The position numbers and the translations under genes are program-made. This document shows, piece by piece, positions 27,024 through 36,900 of a stretch of DNA of 64,000 bases. Position 1 is the first letter of the stretch. Each line of letters begins with the position of its first letter. The notes below the pieces were generated by a model. The model was not told where the DNA came from and did not search any database. It saw nothing but the letters and a program-made list of their open reading frames with translations. Source of the stretch: Streptomyces seoulensis (GTDB lineage Bacteria > Actinomycetota > Actinomycetes > Streptomycetales > Streptomycetaceae). The stretch spans positions 4,494,853 through 4,558,852 of the forward strand of contig CP054936.1 of the NCBI GenBank assembly GCA_013364255.1, in the 5' to 3' direction.

Positions 27024-27459
27024 GAGACCTCCTTGACGAAGCGACGTCACGCGGGGGGTACGAGGTCGACACCGCCAGCCCCACCGACCGGCCGGCCGGC
27101 CGACCAGGCAGCTAGCCGGCGAAACCCGAACCCGAACAGGCGGAACCGGCCCGCCGAACCAACGAACGAACCGAGGAACTCCCCCGCCCCTGACACCGCG
27201 CCAGCTTGGCACGCGCCCCCCTTATCGTCAAGCAGACGCTATCCCTCCGCTCCTCCCCCTTGATCACCGACCCCTGGGCGCAGACCCCCTTGCCTCCCTG
27301 TGGCCCGTCTGAGTACGCCTACTCAGACGGGCTGGTGGCCGATACGGATGGGTGGCTCGACGCGGCGTCACTACTGTGCTTCTCGACCACCGCAAAGTGG
27401 TGATCGAACGTTCAGAGGTCTCGCCGACGTACGACGAGGCACGGGGGGAGGGGCCGCGC
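27024..27459. other. Divergent promoter region with a perfect inverted repeat
   Basis: This 436-base spacer separates the minus-strand ARH fusion from the plus-strand WXG-like operon. At 27303-27332 a perfect 13-bp inverted repeat with a CGCC loop (arm GCCCGTCTGAGTA) is visible. It could be a large dimeric operator or a stable RNA hairpin in the leader. I see no gene here. Confidence 0.6.
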
Positions 27460-27924
27460 GTGGCGTGGGACGAGTGGGAGCAGCTCAAGGCTACGGCGGC
27501 CGAACGGCACTCCACACGGATGCAGCTCAACCAGGCGCCCGGCGACCAGAATGGCGCGACTTCGAGCAGTAGCGGCGTTTCCGGCAGGCTCCGGTCCGAC
27601 AAGAAGGCGTGGTCTACGGCCGGTCAAGGCGTGGGGGACTTGCGGGACAACATCGGCAAGGCGCTGACGAAGCTGGAGCACGGCGCGTCAGGGCTCGGCA
27701 AGGACGCCGCCTGTTCAACCGCGGCAGCCCAAAAGAGCGTGTACGACTCTTGGGAACGCCGCGTGAAGGAAATCAGCGAGCTGTGCGACGGGCTAGCCGA
27801 CGTGCTGGAAAAAGTGGGGAACGACCAGCTCAGGACGGATGAGTCCATCAAGGCCGGGATCGCTGGGCTGAAGGCCCACTCCGAGGGCACGTCCGCCGGC
27901 GGCGGCACGGGCACGGGCCGGTGA
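27460..27924 (+). CDS. WXG100-like small helical protein
   Basis: A 154-residue protein from GTG 27460 with GGGGGAGGGG upstream; earlier starts in frame are possible. It is predicted helical and polar, with a W-D-E-W start and a second helical arm (YDSWERRVKEISELCDGLADVLEKV), the helical-hairpin pattern of ESX/WXG100-type secreted partners. A glycine/threonine-rich tail ends it. It is followed nine bases later by a DUF1023 hydrolase, a common pairing in actinobacteria. The WXG assignment is by pattern and context. Confidence 0.65.
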   Translation: MAWDEWEQLKATAAERHSTRMQLNQAPGDQNGATSSSSGVSGRLRSDKKAWSTAGQGVGDLRDNIGKALTKLEHGASGLGKDAACSTAAAQKSVYDSWERRVKEISELCDGLADVLEKVGNDQLRTDESIKAGIAGLKAHSEGTSAGGGTGTGR

Positions 27925-27933
27925 TCCGGACGC

Positions 27934-29748
27934 ATGGACCTCAAGAAACTCCAGGCCATCAACCCCTCCGAGTACGCGGACGCAGCAGACGGATACCGCG
28001 CGATCAGTGACATGGCCGACGCGGCCAAGGGGCGCATCGACAAGCAGATCACCAAGGCCATGCAGCAGGCCAACGAGGGTGAGGCGGCGAACGCGGCGCG
28101 GCAGCAGTTGACCAAGCTCTCGCAGAACTTCCACTACACCCAGACCGAATGCGGCCTGATCAGCGGAGCACTCACCGGCTTCTCATCCGAGATCGCCGCA
28201 CCACGTCGCCGTCTGCTCGAGGCGCTCGATGACGCGAAGGCGCTGTCATACACCGTTCACGCGAACGGCGGCGTCACCTACCCCGCCGGTGGCGAGAACG
28301 AACAGACCGGAGAGAAGATCGTCGGCGGCACGGTCACCGGGTTCAACGGCATCTACAGCCGCGGACCCGGCCCGGACATGACCGGCCTGCGCAGCCCCAA
28401 CCCGAACCGTGCGAAGGCTCAGGACATCGCCGACCGCGTCGCCCACGCCGTACAGGAAGCCAAGGAGATCGACGACCGCTACAGCACGGCGCTGGGAAAA
28501 CTCAAGGCCGCACCGGGTCTGGCCGTCGACACCAAGATGTGGGCCGACGTGGCATCCGACGTCGACGCCGTCAGCTCAGCGGCAACCCCATACCTTCTGG
28601 ACAACATCCCGATGGACAAGTCGCCGGCCGACATCACCAAGTGGTGGAACAGTCTGAGCGATGAGCAGCGGGATGAGTACAAGAGGGGTTTTCCTGAGCT
28701 CATCGGGAATCTGGACGGCATACCGGCGGTGGTGCGCGACGAGGCGAACCGCGAGAACATCCAGACGCTGATTGCGAAACTGGAGGGCCAGCACGACGAC
28801 GACTCCCAGACGAAGCTGGACGGCTTGAAAGGCATCCAGGAGAAGCTTCTCGCGGGCAGCGACCCACCCATGTATCTCCTTGGCATCGGCGACCAAGGTA
28901 ACGGCCGGGCCATTGTGGCCTACGGAAATCCGGACACCGCACAGAACGTCTCCGCCTATGTTCCGGGGCTCACCGCGAGACTTGACGGAGATTTTCCCGG
29001 CGGGACAATGAAGCGCGCCCAGGACACGGCTCTGACGGCCAGGGAAGTTTCCCCTCACAGCTCTACTTCGTCAATCGTCTGGCTCGGCTATGATGCACCC
29101 CAGCTCAGCGCACGTGACTTCCTGAGCAGCAGGAGCGTCATGTTCAGGGACGACGCCGAGGCGGGAGCACCCGATTACAACCAGTTCATGGCCGGCATCT
29201 CGGCGACACACGAAAACGGCGATCCTCACATCACGGCCATCGGCCATTCGTACGGATCACTCACCGTCGGCCTCGCGGCTCAGGAGAAGGGCGGCATCCC
29301 GGGAGCCGATGACATCATTCTCGTGGGAAGCCCGGGGACTGGGGCGAACTCTGCGGACCAGTTGAATGTAGGTAAGGGACACGTGTTCGTGGGCGCGGCC
29401 GATCACGACATCGTCACGGGACTTCCCTCCAAGGGACAGGTCGGCAGCGGGGTCGCCGGGGGTATTCTGGGTTCTTTCGCGGGTGCGCCGGAAATCGGTG
29501 CGGCAGCTGGTGCGAGCGCGGGTGACCCGGACGGCGACGATCTCTGGTTCGGCAAGGATCCTTCCAGCAAGGCTTTCGGTGCCACACGGTTCGCGGTGAG
29601 TGACGGGCCGACTATTCTGGAGGATCACGGGAAGATGAAAGCTCACTCCAACTACTTCAACCCCGCAAAAGATCAGATGTCGGCGGACAATATCGCGAGG
29701 ATTGTTGTCGGCAAATCCGACGAGATCGTTCAGGAGCAGCCGCGGTGA
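27934..29748 (+). CDS. DUF1023 alpha/beta hydrolase with helical N-terminus
   Basis: A 604-residue protein. The first ~250 residues are helical and coiled-coil-like, beginning MDLKKLQAINPSEYADAADGY, similar to WXG or LXG substrate domains. The C-terminal ~300 residues are a DUF1023 alpha/beta hydrolase fold: YVPGLTARLDGDFPGGTMKR, SIVWLGYDAP, and the nucleophile elbow GHSYGS near residue 435, with DH later as candidate catalytic pair. Actinobacterial members are linked to ESX secretion or extracellular lipid hydrolysis. No signal peptide is visible, so type VII export via the upstream WXG-like partner is plausible. It is coupled by GTGA overlap to the lipoprotein gene. Confidence 0.8.
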   Translation: MDLKKLQAINPSEYADAADGYRAISDMADAAKGRIDKQITKAMQQANEGEAANAARQQLTKLSQNFHYTQTECGLISGALTGFSSEIAAPRRRLLEALDDAKALSYTVHANGGVTYPAGGENEQTGEKIVGGTVTGFNGIYSRGPGPDMTGLRSPNPNRAKAQDIADRVAHAVQEAKEIDDRYSTALGKLKAAPGLAVDTKMWADVASDVDAVSSAATPYLLDNIPMDKSPADITKWWNSLSDEQRDEYKRGFPELIGNLDGIPAVVRDEANRENIQTLIAKLEGQHDDDSQTKLDGLKGIQEKLLAGSDPPMYLLGIGDQGNGRAIVAYGNPDTAQNVSAYVPGLTARLDGDFPGGTMKRAQDTALTAREVSPHSSTSSIVWLGYDAPQLSARDFLSSRSVMFRDDAEAGAPDYNQFMAGISATHENGDPHITAIGHSYGSLTVGLAAQEKGGIPGADDIILVGSPGTGANSADQLNVGKGHVFVGAADHDIVTGLPSKGQVGSGVAGGILGSFAGAPEIGAAAGASAGDPDGDDLWFGKDPSSKAFGATRFAVSDGPTILEDHGKMKAHSNYFNPAKDQMSADNIARIVVGKSDEIVQEQPR

Positions 29749-30320
29749 GAACTGCATACCCTGGAATTCTGCTTGGTGCTTTGCTGTTGACTGGATGCAG
29801 TTCTTCGGACGCGACGTCTGTAGGTGACTCGAAAAAAATGAACATGCAAGAAGCGGCAGAGCACGCGGACAAGATCCTTGACGGCACGTTCGCCGCGATC
29901 AAGCCGACAGTTCATTGGACCCATGGCGAGTCAACCGAGGGCAGCTGTGACGTATCGAGGCGACGGGCGGTAATGACCGTCATTTCGGAGGAGCGAAGGG
30001 GAAACTTCCTGGGCGTGGTGGAGCGCTACTGGAAATCGCAGGGATACAGCCAGATCGGCATGAACCGGAACGCGAAGAGTCCGGCCATGTACTTTCAGAC
30101 GCCGGATGAATTCAACGTACGCCTTCTGATCGGCGACAACGGGCAGGCTTTCTTCGAAGTGGCAACACCGTGTGTGGAAAAGTCATCGGTGTCACCGCCC
30201 GCTTCGAAGACAGTCGGCCCGAATTATGCAGGAAAGCCGATTCCGGACCCGAACGTCCACTCCGACTTCTGGTCGGCGTCAACCCCGATCACCTCAGCTT
30301 CACCGACGCGGTCGCGGTAG
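29745..30320 (+). CDS. Lipoprotein of the DUF1023 operon
   Basis: A 191-residue exported lipoprotein starting at GTG 29745, overlapping the preceding stop by four bases. Signal peptide MRTAYPGILLGALLLTGCSS ends in lipobox LLTGC at residue ~18. The mature part is small, with a cysteine pair (GSCDVS and ATPCVEK) that could form a disulfide. The C-terminus is proline/serine-rich (PNVHSDFWSA). Third gene of the WXG-like/DUF1023/lipoprotein operon; it may be an immunity or chaperone partner of the hydrolase, but that is inference. Confidence 0.75.
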   Translation: MRTAYPGILLGALLLTGCSSSDATSVGDSKKMNMQEAAEHADKILDGTFAAIKPTVHWTHGESTEGSCDVSRRRAVMTVISEERRGNFLGVVERYWKSQGYSQIGMNRNAKSPAMYFQTPDEFNVRLLIGDNGQAFFEVATPCVEKSSVSPPASKTVGPNYAGKPIPDPNVHSDFWSASTPITSASPTRSR

Positions 30321-30646
30321 TCGACGGGGGCCTGCCCGCCCAGGCTTGCCGTCAGCGGTGCAGGGCGGTGGCCGGGGGGAACCACCGTCCACCCCAGGTC
30401 GGTCCACACGGATCCGACGGCGCTCTGCTCATCCGCATCGGGTTTTGCCAGGTCAGCACAGAGGACTCGGCACACAGGGGCGGGGCCCCAGAACAGCAGG
30501 GCATGACACCTCGGTCCGCTGCCGCAACCGCTAGACTGTGCGCGGTGCACCACTCAGGTGGGGCGCCCTGCGGATGTCTGGGGCCCTCATGGGTCGGGAT
30601 CCGTCCGATGTGGGCGGATTTCTAACACCCTTGCCCACACATCCCT
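30321..30646. other. Spacer before the tRNA gene
   Basis: No gene is supported over these 326 bases. TAGACT at 30532-30537 resembles a -10 box ~110 bases before the tRNA, but the best -35-like match (ATGACA at 30503-30508) is 23 bases away, too far for a standard promoter. Confidence 0.4.
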
Positions 30647-30719
30647 GCCTTCGTAGCTCAGGGGATAGAGCACCGCTCTCCTAAAGCGGGTGTCGCAGGT
30701 TCGAATCCTGCCGGGGGCA
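30647..30719 (+). tRNA. tRNA-Arg (anticodon CCU)
   Basis: A complete 73-nt cloverleaf: acceptor GCCTTCG with CGGGGGC, D arm GCTC/GAGC, anticodon stem CCGCT/AGCGG with loop CTCCTAA (anticodon CCT at 30680-30682, reading AGG), variable GTGTC, T arm GCAGG-TTCGAAT-CCTGC, discriminator A. CCA is not encoded. Its 3' part from the anticodon loop onward is the attachment site of the elements to the right; the gene is intact because the incoming DNA restores it. Confidence 0.95.
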
Positions 30720-30720
30720 C
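30678..30720 (+). repeat. att site 1, within the 3' half of tRNA-Arg
   Basis: A 43-base sequence beginning CTCCTAAAGCGG and ending CCGGGGGCAC, exactly repeated at 32045-32087 and, with one G-to-A change and a shifted left edge, at 41056-41096. tRNA 3' ends are the classic target of tyrosine integrases. Confidence 0.9.
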
Positions 30721-30725
30721 AGCGA

Positions 30726-30765
30726 AAGGGCCAGCTCAGGAGGGTTACCTCCCAGGCTGGCCCTT
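30726..30765 (+). terminator. Terminator after tRNA-Arg
   Basis: AAGGGCCAGC at 30726-30735 pairs with GCTGGCCCTT at 30756-30765, with an inner GGAGG/CCTCC stem and a GTTA loop. It starts 7 bases after the tRNA. Confidence 0.8.
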
Positions 30766-31353
30766 CGTCGTTTCAGGGGCCGTGCCACAGGCGTGTCAGT
30801 ACGCGCACTCACGAGTCGGGAGCATCCGCGCCGCGAAACTGGGCCCACGAGCGTGATCGCCTCATGAGGGGCAGCCACTCACGAACCTTGCGAATGGCGG
30901 AAGATCCGTACAGCGGAGCTAAGTTGTTCAACCTGTGATGGGAGCACGGCTCAACATCTTGAGCAACGCATCAGCGGTGAGTGTCTAACTGCGTGACAAC
31001 GCCGACGAACAGCGGCTGACAACCGCGGACCGTCGCGGCAGGTGAGAGATACATCGGCTGGAGGTCAAGCACTCACCGCAGTTGCTTCGGGACGAAGAGG
31101 CCGTGCGCTCCAGCGCGAGGTCCGGGCCGTCTCTGGGCCGTCCAAGGCCAGCCGACGCCGACCGACAACGACAGAAGTCCACGGCATCTGAGCAGTTCAG
31201 AGCCGTGGGCTTCGTCAGTCCTACTGGTCAGCGAGACCCGTGATCAGTAGACCGGCTACTGATCACACCTCGCGGCGCTTGACTCTCGTCCATGGAACGT
31301 CACCGCCCTCTCGGGCCTCATCGGAGGTGAACGGGTTTCCGAGGCGGTAGGTG
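30766..31353. other. Gene-free stretch of segment A with an inverted repeat
   Basis: No gene is supported. At 31240-31266 there is a perfect 11-bp inverted repeat (GTGATCAGTAG, ACCGG loop, CTACTGATCAC), ~90 bases past the stop of the minus-strand membrane gene. It may be its terminator or an old transposon or operator end. The rest is mid-GC DNA without periodicity. Confidence 0.45.
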
Positions 31354-31875
31354 TCAGTTCCACAGCAGCTCAACCACGGCACGGACCTTGCCGCGCCAGG
31401 CGAGTGCTCGCACATCAGCCCACAGAAGCGTGCCCGGCCACAACCAAGCATGCCGGTGGCTCCTTCCCACGATGTCACCACTGCACGCTGCCGCTACCGC
31501 GCCGACCACCGGGATACACAAGATCATCGACAGCACAGGCAGAATGCCGCCCTCCATGCTCACCAGGACCTCGCCGAGGAAGAGTGTTCCGGCAACAAGT
31601 CCCGCCAGAAGCCGGCGAAGCAGCCCACGAGAAGTCAGCCAGTCGGGTGCGACCGCCAGCGTCGCACCGAGCAACAGACCCAGCACCGCACCCGCGAACA
31701 GACTGCCGCCCACGAGGATCACTTCGGAGACGAGAGCCGAAGGCACGTCGTGCCAGTGCCCCAGCACCGCCGCGACCATCACGCTGGCCGTCCACACGGC
31801 GCCCCAACCCAGCGCGCAGACTCCTCCGACAACCAGGCCGAGCCGCAGGCCCCGCATCACTACGCCGCGCTTCAC
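31354..31875 (-). CDS. Four-helix membrane protein of unknown function
   Basis: A 173-residue hydrophobic protein from GTG 31875, with CAAGGGGG at the right distance. Four membrane helices are visible: LRLGLVVGGVCALGWGAV, VILVGGSLFAGAVLGLLLG, LLAGLVAGTLFLGEVLVSM and ILPVLSMILCIPVVGAVAAA. A soluble C-terminal tail follows. No family is recognised. It is the only gene of segment A; small membrane proteins of this kind are frequent cargo of integrated elements. Confidence 0.6.
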   Translation of the reverse strand: MKRGVVMRGLRLGLVVGGVCALGWGAVWTASVMVAAVLGHWHDVPSALVSEVILVGGSLFAGAVLGLLLGATLAVAPDWLTSRGLLRRLLAGLVAGTLFLGEVLVSMEGGILPVLSMILCIPVVGAVAAACSGDIVGRSHRHAWLWPGTLLWADVRALAWRGKVRAVVELLWN

Positions 31876-32044
31876 CGATGCCCCCTTGCGTCGCAGCTTA
31901 CGTCCAAGAACGCAAGCCTCTACCAGCGGAAGGCTTCTGACATCCACGGCTGACATCAACGACGCCGGATGGGGGCGTACACCAGCCCCCTTGTCCGGCC
32001 CTCGCATCAACCAACGGTCGCAGCCCGAGCGGGCTCGGATCGAA

Positions 32045-32087
32045 CTCCTAAAGCGGGTGTCGCAGGTTCGAATCCTGCCGGGGGCAC
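32045..32087 (+). repeat. att site 2
   Basis: Exact 43-base copy of tRNA-Arg positions 30678-30720. Right after it comes AACGCTT and a hairpin (CCTGGG/CCCAGG, 32106-32125), a layout repeated after att site 3. Confidence 0.9.
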
Positions 32088-32133
32088 AACGCTTTACCGC
32101 CCTGACCTGGGGTTTATCTCCCAGGGAGGGCCC

Positions 32134-32475
32134 CTAACCGGCCTCGGACGTCTCGTCCGGGGCCGTTTTCGTGAGCGGTGCGTGAGCGGACGGCGCACCA
32201 GGCCCCGCGATCTCTCCGGACGGATCAGCACCGTCCGGCACGTTCGCCTCCGCAGGCTCGGCCTCGGCCGGGGCGTGCGGAGCGACGCTCTTGGAGGCGG
32301 CGCGGGCACGCGGTACGAGCCTGGCTGCGGCCTCGGCGATCGCCAGGTCCGCCTCGGGGAGCAGGCTCGTGTACGTGTCGGCCGTGATGGTGATCGAGGA
32401 GTGGCCGAACGTCTCCTGGTTGTACTTCAGGTCGGCCCCGGCCGCGTGGGCCAGCGTCGCGGCGACCGTGCCGTC
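32134..32475 (-). pseudogene. Tyrosine integrase, C-terminal fragment
   Basis: About 113 codons of the C-terminal end of a phage-type integrase. It includes the AATLAHAAGADLKYNQETFG segment, then the catalytic histidine in GHSSITITADTYTS and the catalytic tyrosine in the same motif, then LLPEADLAIAEAAARLVPR. The 5' part, including the first catalytic Arg, is gone: the reading frame meets the stop codon of the flavoprotein gene. It reads toward att site 2, as expected for an integrase next to its own att. Confidence 0.85.
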
Positions 32476-33021
32476 CTACCTCATTTCGAGTGCCAGCAGT
32501 TCCAGGGCTTCCTCCCATCGGAAGCGTTCCGCGGCGCCGCGGGCCTTCGGCCGGTGTGGTTCGCATGAGCCGATCAGGACGTCCATCGCCCGCAGCCGGT
32601 CCAGGCTCTGCTGGTAGGCGGGGTGGGCGGCCTGGGCGGAGTTGAGATAGGGCAGTGCCACGGTCGGGATGCCCATGCCGTACGCCTCGCAGAGGATGCC
32701 CAGGGCGAGGGTGTCGGAGATCCCGGCAGCCCACTTGTTGATCGTGTTGAAGGAGACGGGGGCGACCGCGATGGCGTCCGCGGGCGGTAGCGGTCGGGGG
32801 TCCCCAGGCGAACGCCAGGCTGAGCGGATCGGGTACCCGGTCTGTGCCTCGATCGCCGTCTTGTCGATGAAGCCGAGGCCCTGCGGTGTCGCAGTGACAC
32901 CAACGTCCCAGTTCGCCTCCTGGGCGGCCGTGATCAGCTTGCCGACATCAGGGGCAACACCCGCCGCACAGACGACGACATACAGAAAGGGCTTCTTGTC
33001 GTGGACGGTCGGTTCGGTCAC
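32476..33021 (-). CDS. Flavoprotein (HFCD/phosphopantothenoylcysteine decarboxylase fold)
   Basis: A 181-residue protein from GTG 33021. It has the flavin-dependent cysteine decarboxylase pattern: FLYVVVCAAGVAPDVGKLI at the N-terminus, VGVTATPQGLGFID, the FMN-binding segment ADAIAVAPVSFNTINKWAAG, and TLALGILCEAYGMGIPTVALPYL. The reaction is unknown; relatives decarboxylate cysteine-containing substrates. It overlaps the preceding XRE/TPR remnant by four bases (GTGA), a pair seen often in Streptomyces. Confidence 0.8.
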   Translation of the reverse strand: MTEPTVHDKKPFLYVVVCAAGVAPDVGKLITAAQEANWDVGVTATPQGLGFIDKTAIEAQTGYPIRSAWRSPGDPRPLPPADAIAVAPVSFNTINKWAAGISDTLALGILCEAYGMGIPTVALPYLNSAQAAHPAYQQSLDRLRAMDVLIGSCEPHRPKARGAAERFRWEEALELLALEMR

Positions 33022-33590
33022 GCGGGGACTCCCAGTTGGCGGCTGAAGTGGTGCAGTTCCGGCAGGGTACGACGGCGGTCCCGGGCGGCCATGTCGGCGA
33101 CCAGGTTGCGGACGTCGGGACGGCGGATGTCCTGGGCGGCGCAGGTCTCGGCGTTGCGCAGAGCCTGGTAGCCGTCGGCGAGGCGGCCCTGCTGGCTGTA
33201 GGCACGAGCCGCCTCCACCCGCAGGGCGGCGCGACGCTCGGGGACCGGGATGTGCCGGCGCATGAGGGGGCGGACAGCTTGGAGGGCGAGGCCGGCGTCG
33301 CCGAACGCCACCAGAGCGCTGAGCTCGTGCAGGGCGACATTGGTCGGGCTGAAGGTGGCCCATGCGTCGGACCGGTCCAGGGTGACGTACCGGGAGACTT
33401 CCTTGGCCTCGGTGAGGAATTCCTTCGTGGCCGCGCGGTCACCGCGACTGCTGGCCGCGGTCACACCGCGCAGGAGCAGCAGTCCGACGGCAGCGAGGTG
33501 GATCCAGGAAGGTGGCGGCCACCAGCTGCAAGGAGACCACCGTCCGGAGAAGGCGCAATCCCAGTTCCCCACGAGCATGGGCAACTCCAC
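33018..33590 (-). pseudogene. XRE/TPR-type regulator, C-terminal remnant
   Basis: The last ~170 codons look like the tetratricopeptide part of a Streptomyces XRE-family regulator (ATKEFLTEAKEVSRYVTL, ALHELSALVAFGDAGLALQA, LRVEAARAYSQQGRLADGYQ). The N-terminal helix-turn-helix and first repeats are missing, and the codons before ~33540 no longer fit a protein. It was probably the upstream, co-translated partner of the flavoprotein gene and lost its 5' end when the defence operon arrived. Confidence 0.6.
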
Positions 33591-33928
33591 GACTCGACTG
33601 TCAGGGCGGACGTCCGGTTTGCGCTATAACCGGCCACCGTTCGTTGTGAGCCGCTCTCTCCGTTGGCATGCAATGGCACTTCACAGACGAGTAGGTGCCG
33701 GTATCTCCCGAGCGGCCCTCCTCCTCGCTTCCAGCCTGCGCAGACGCACCTGTCGGAGCGCTGCGGGGGTGCAACCGCCGCGCCGTTCGGAGCCTCCACA
33801 TCCAGCTCATCAGCATGCCCCCGGCACCAGGACTGTGAAACAGATCTGGTCATGTTGCCCAAAGCCCGTTGATGGGCCTCTGGTCGCCCCTCATCCTGGA
33901 ACGTTCGTCAGCGGCCGAGAGGAGAACG
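33591..33928. other. Upstream region of the helicase-nuclease operon
   Basis: Gene-free on either strand as far as I can judge. It must hold the promoter of the operon at 33929, but no clear -35/-10 pair stands out. GC is lower than in the flanking chromosome. Confidence 0.4.
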
Positions 33929-36900
33929 GTGAACGACCCGCGACGCCATGCGAGTGACCCCGACGTCATCGGGCAAACAGCAGGGTTGGTCAGCTTCCTG
34001 CGCGACATGGTCCACAGCAGCCATCAGCGACAGCGTGACGACCGCAGCCGTGAGCACCTATGGCTTGCCAAGCTGCCGGACCCCGTCCGCAGACCGGCAC
34101 CGCGCCCTGACGGCGTACTGCTGACGCTCGACCACGTGCCACAAAGCGCGCCGCCCGATCTGCCCGACTCGCTCGACGGCTGGGTGGAGCCGGTCCGCTG
34201 CCTGGATCCCGACGGAGGTGACCCGCCCCTTGCCGAGGAGGGGCCGGGGACCGAGCTGGTTCGTGTCGCAGACGCGAAGGAGCGGCCGGCTGGGGAAGGC
34301 ACCGTGCGCCGTGAAGAGGCCGGTGACGTACTGCGGGCCTACGGGGCCTGGCTGGATCGCTGGCGCCGCTGGGCGGCACGGGAACGCGACGAACGACCGC
34401 TTCGTGAGCTGTACGACCGGATGTACGCGTGGCACCAGAAACTGGCTCGGGAGGACGACCAGACGGAACTCGTCCTCGGCATTGGTCTCTTGACCTGGCT
34501 CGGTCCGGACGGGGACGTGGTGCACCGCCATCTGTTCACCCAGCGGGTGGAGACGTCGATCGACCGACGCACGGCGCGGCTGACGGTCAGGCTGTCGTCG
34601 GAGAGCACCCTGCGTCTCGAGGACCAGGACTTCCTGGACAGCGACGACGGATGGGTACGCGAGCGCGGGGCTGCTCTCTCGGAAGAGATCGCCGCACGGG
34701 GGATGGATCCGCTCGGGCCCGAGGCACTGGAGCAGTTGGCGCAGTGGCAGGAACGGGCGACCACCCGCCCCATGGGCTTCAGCGCGGCGTGGGAGCCGCC
34801 CCGCGCGCCCGAACCGGGGGCACGTCTCACCTATGCGCCTGCCCTGGTCATGCGCCCACGCAACCTCAACTCCCTCCTGCGGTTCTATGACCAGATCGCG
34901 GAGACGGTGGCCTCGGAAGGCCGGGCACCGCTCGGCCTGGCCCAGATGGCCATGACGATCGAGACCGCCGACCGTTCCACCTGGGACGGGGACCAGAGGG
35001 TGCCGCTCTTCGGCGACGATCCGCTCTTCCCGGGCAAGACGAACGCTCAGCAGCGCAGTGTGCTGGGGCGCCTGGAGCAGGACACCGGTGTCGTAGTGCA
35101 GGGGCCACCGGGGACGGGCAAGACCCACACGATCGCCAACCTCGTCTCCGCGCTGCTCGCACAGGGTCAGCGGGTACTCGTCACCAGCGCCCGCGACCAG
35201 CCGCTCACCGTGTTGCGGGACAAACTTCCCTCAGGTGTACGTGACCTGTGCGTTCTGCTGCTCAGCTCCACTCGCCACAACGGCGAGGACGAACTGGAAC
35301 GAACCATCAACGCGCTCACCGACCAGGTGGCCGCCAGTGATCCCGACGAACTGCGCGCCGAGATCCGCCGTCTCACCGGCGAACGGGACGAGGTGCGAGG
35401 ACGCATCGAGACGCTCACGGAGCAGGTGATCTCGCTGCGGGAGGCCGAGTACCGGCATCGCAGCGTGGCACCGGGATACGCGGGAACGCTCGCCAAGATC
35501 GTGGAGCGGGTCCAGGCCGGCGCCGAAGAGTTCAGCTGGATCGGCCGTCTCCCGGACACCGCCGAGGAGGCCCCTCCGCTGACCTCCGAACAGGCCCACG
35601 AACTGCTCGTCCTGCTGCGTGACGGCGCTGGTGAACCGCGTGCCGGCGGCCCCTTTCCTCTACCTGACGAGCTTCCTTCGGCCCGGCACATTGCGGACGT
35701 CTTCGCGGCCAGCCACCTCAGCGACGAGGGCCTATCCGCAGAGGTTGTCGAGATCCGGAACATACTCGCCCACCTCGACGCGTCCGTGACCTCCGAACTG
35801 GCATCGCTACTCGATACCTGCGCGACTGCCCTTCATCACCTCAGGATGCCTGCCGACGCCACGCGCTGGAATTCCGGTTCCTGGATAACCCGGGCGCTGA
35901 CAGACCGGCTCTCCCGCTCCGACCTCGGGCTGTGGCAGCGCGTGTCAGCCGTCACCGACGACATCCACAAGGTCGCGCAGGACGTCGATGCGCTGGGTCT
36001 GCGCCTGGTCACCGTGCCGGGGGACCTGACCGCCCAGGATGCGGCCCGACTGACAACCGCCGGCACGGCGCTCCGGGACCACCTGGCCGCGGGCAAGACC
36101 CTTCGGTCCCGGTTCCCGGGCAAGGCGCAGAAGAACGCCCGGGATCTGCTGGGCTCCTGCACCGTCGACGGCCGTTCGCCGCAGACAGCCGAAGATCTGG
36201 ACGCCGTGCTGACGCACCTCCGGGCGTATTCCGCGCTCGCCGGGGCAACCACGCGCTGGCAACAGGTGAACGCCGACCTCCCGCAGGGAGACGTCGAGAT
36301 CCGGCTGGCCGAACTAACGGAACGGGCAGCGTGCCTTGAGCACATTCAGGCATTCGGCTCAGCCCGGGACAGCGTCGACGCGCTTCTCGTACGTCACGGC
36401 GTGCGGCTGACGATCGCCTCCTGCCAAGCATGGCAGGATTTCAACGCCGGGGTCGCCGCGCTCCGTGGCCGACGGGCCGCCGACGAGGCGATGACCCAGT
36501 TGTCTGCCTTGGACGAATTCCTGCGTACCCCCGTCAACGGCACGCAACCGGCTGCGGAGTCCGTAGCCCTGGTGCAGGCTCTCCGTGATCAGGACGTGGA
36601 AGCTTACGCCGAGTCTCTGGAGGCATTGGCCGCCGCGCACCACCGGGAGCACCGCACACATCGATGCGCCGAGTTGCTGGGCTCCCTGCGCGCCGGCCAC
36701 TCCCTACTTGCGGGCCGCCTCGTCGACAGCGCCGACGATCCCCTGTGGGAGAAGCGGCTGGGCTCCTTGGAACGGGCGTGGGCGTGGGCGAAGGCGTCTC
36801 GTTTCCTGGAGAGGCAGCGCACGCCCGGTTTGGAGCTCGAACTCGAAGGTGACCTGAGCGAGCACGAAGACCGACTGGAGCAGGTAACCGGTGAGCTGGC

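Larger units (their letters stand above)
30720..32087. mobile_element. Accessory segment A, bounded by att sites 1 and 2
   Basis: A 1.4-kb segment between the tRNA and the first att copy. It carries only one credible gene, a four-helix membrane protein on the minus strand. No integrase is recognisable, so it is a remnant or a deleted element. Confidence 0.6.
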
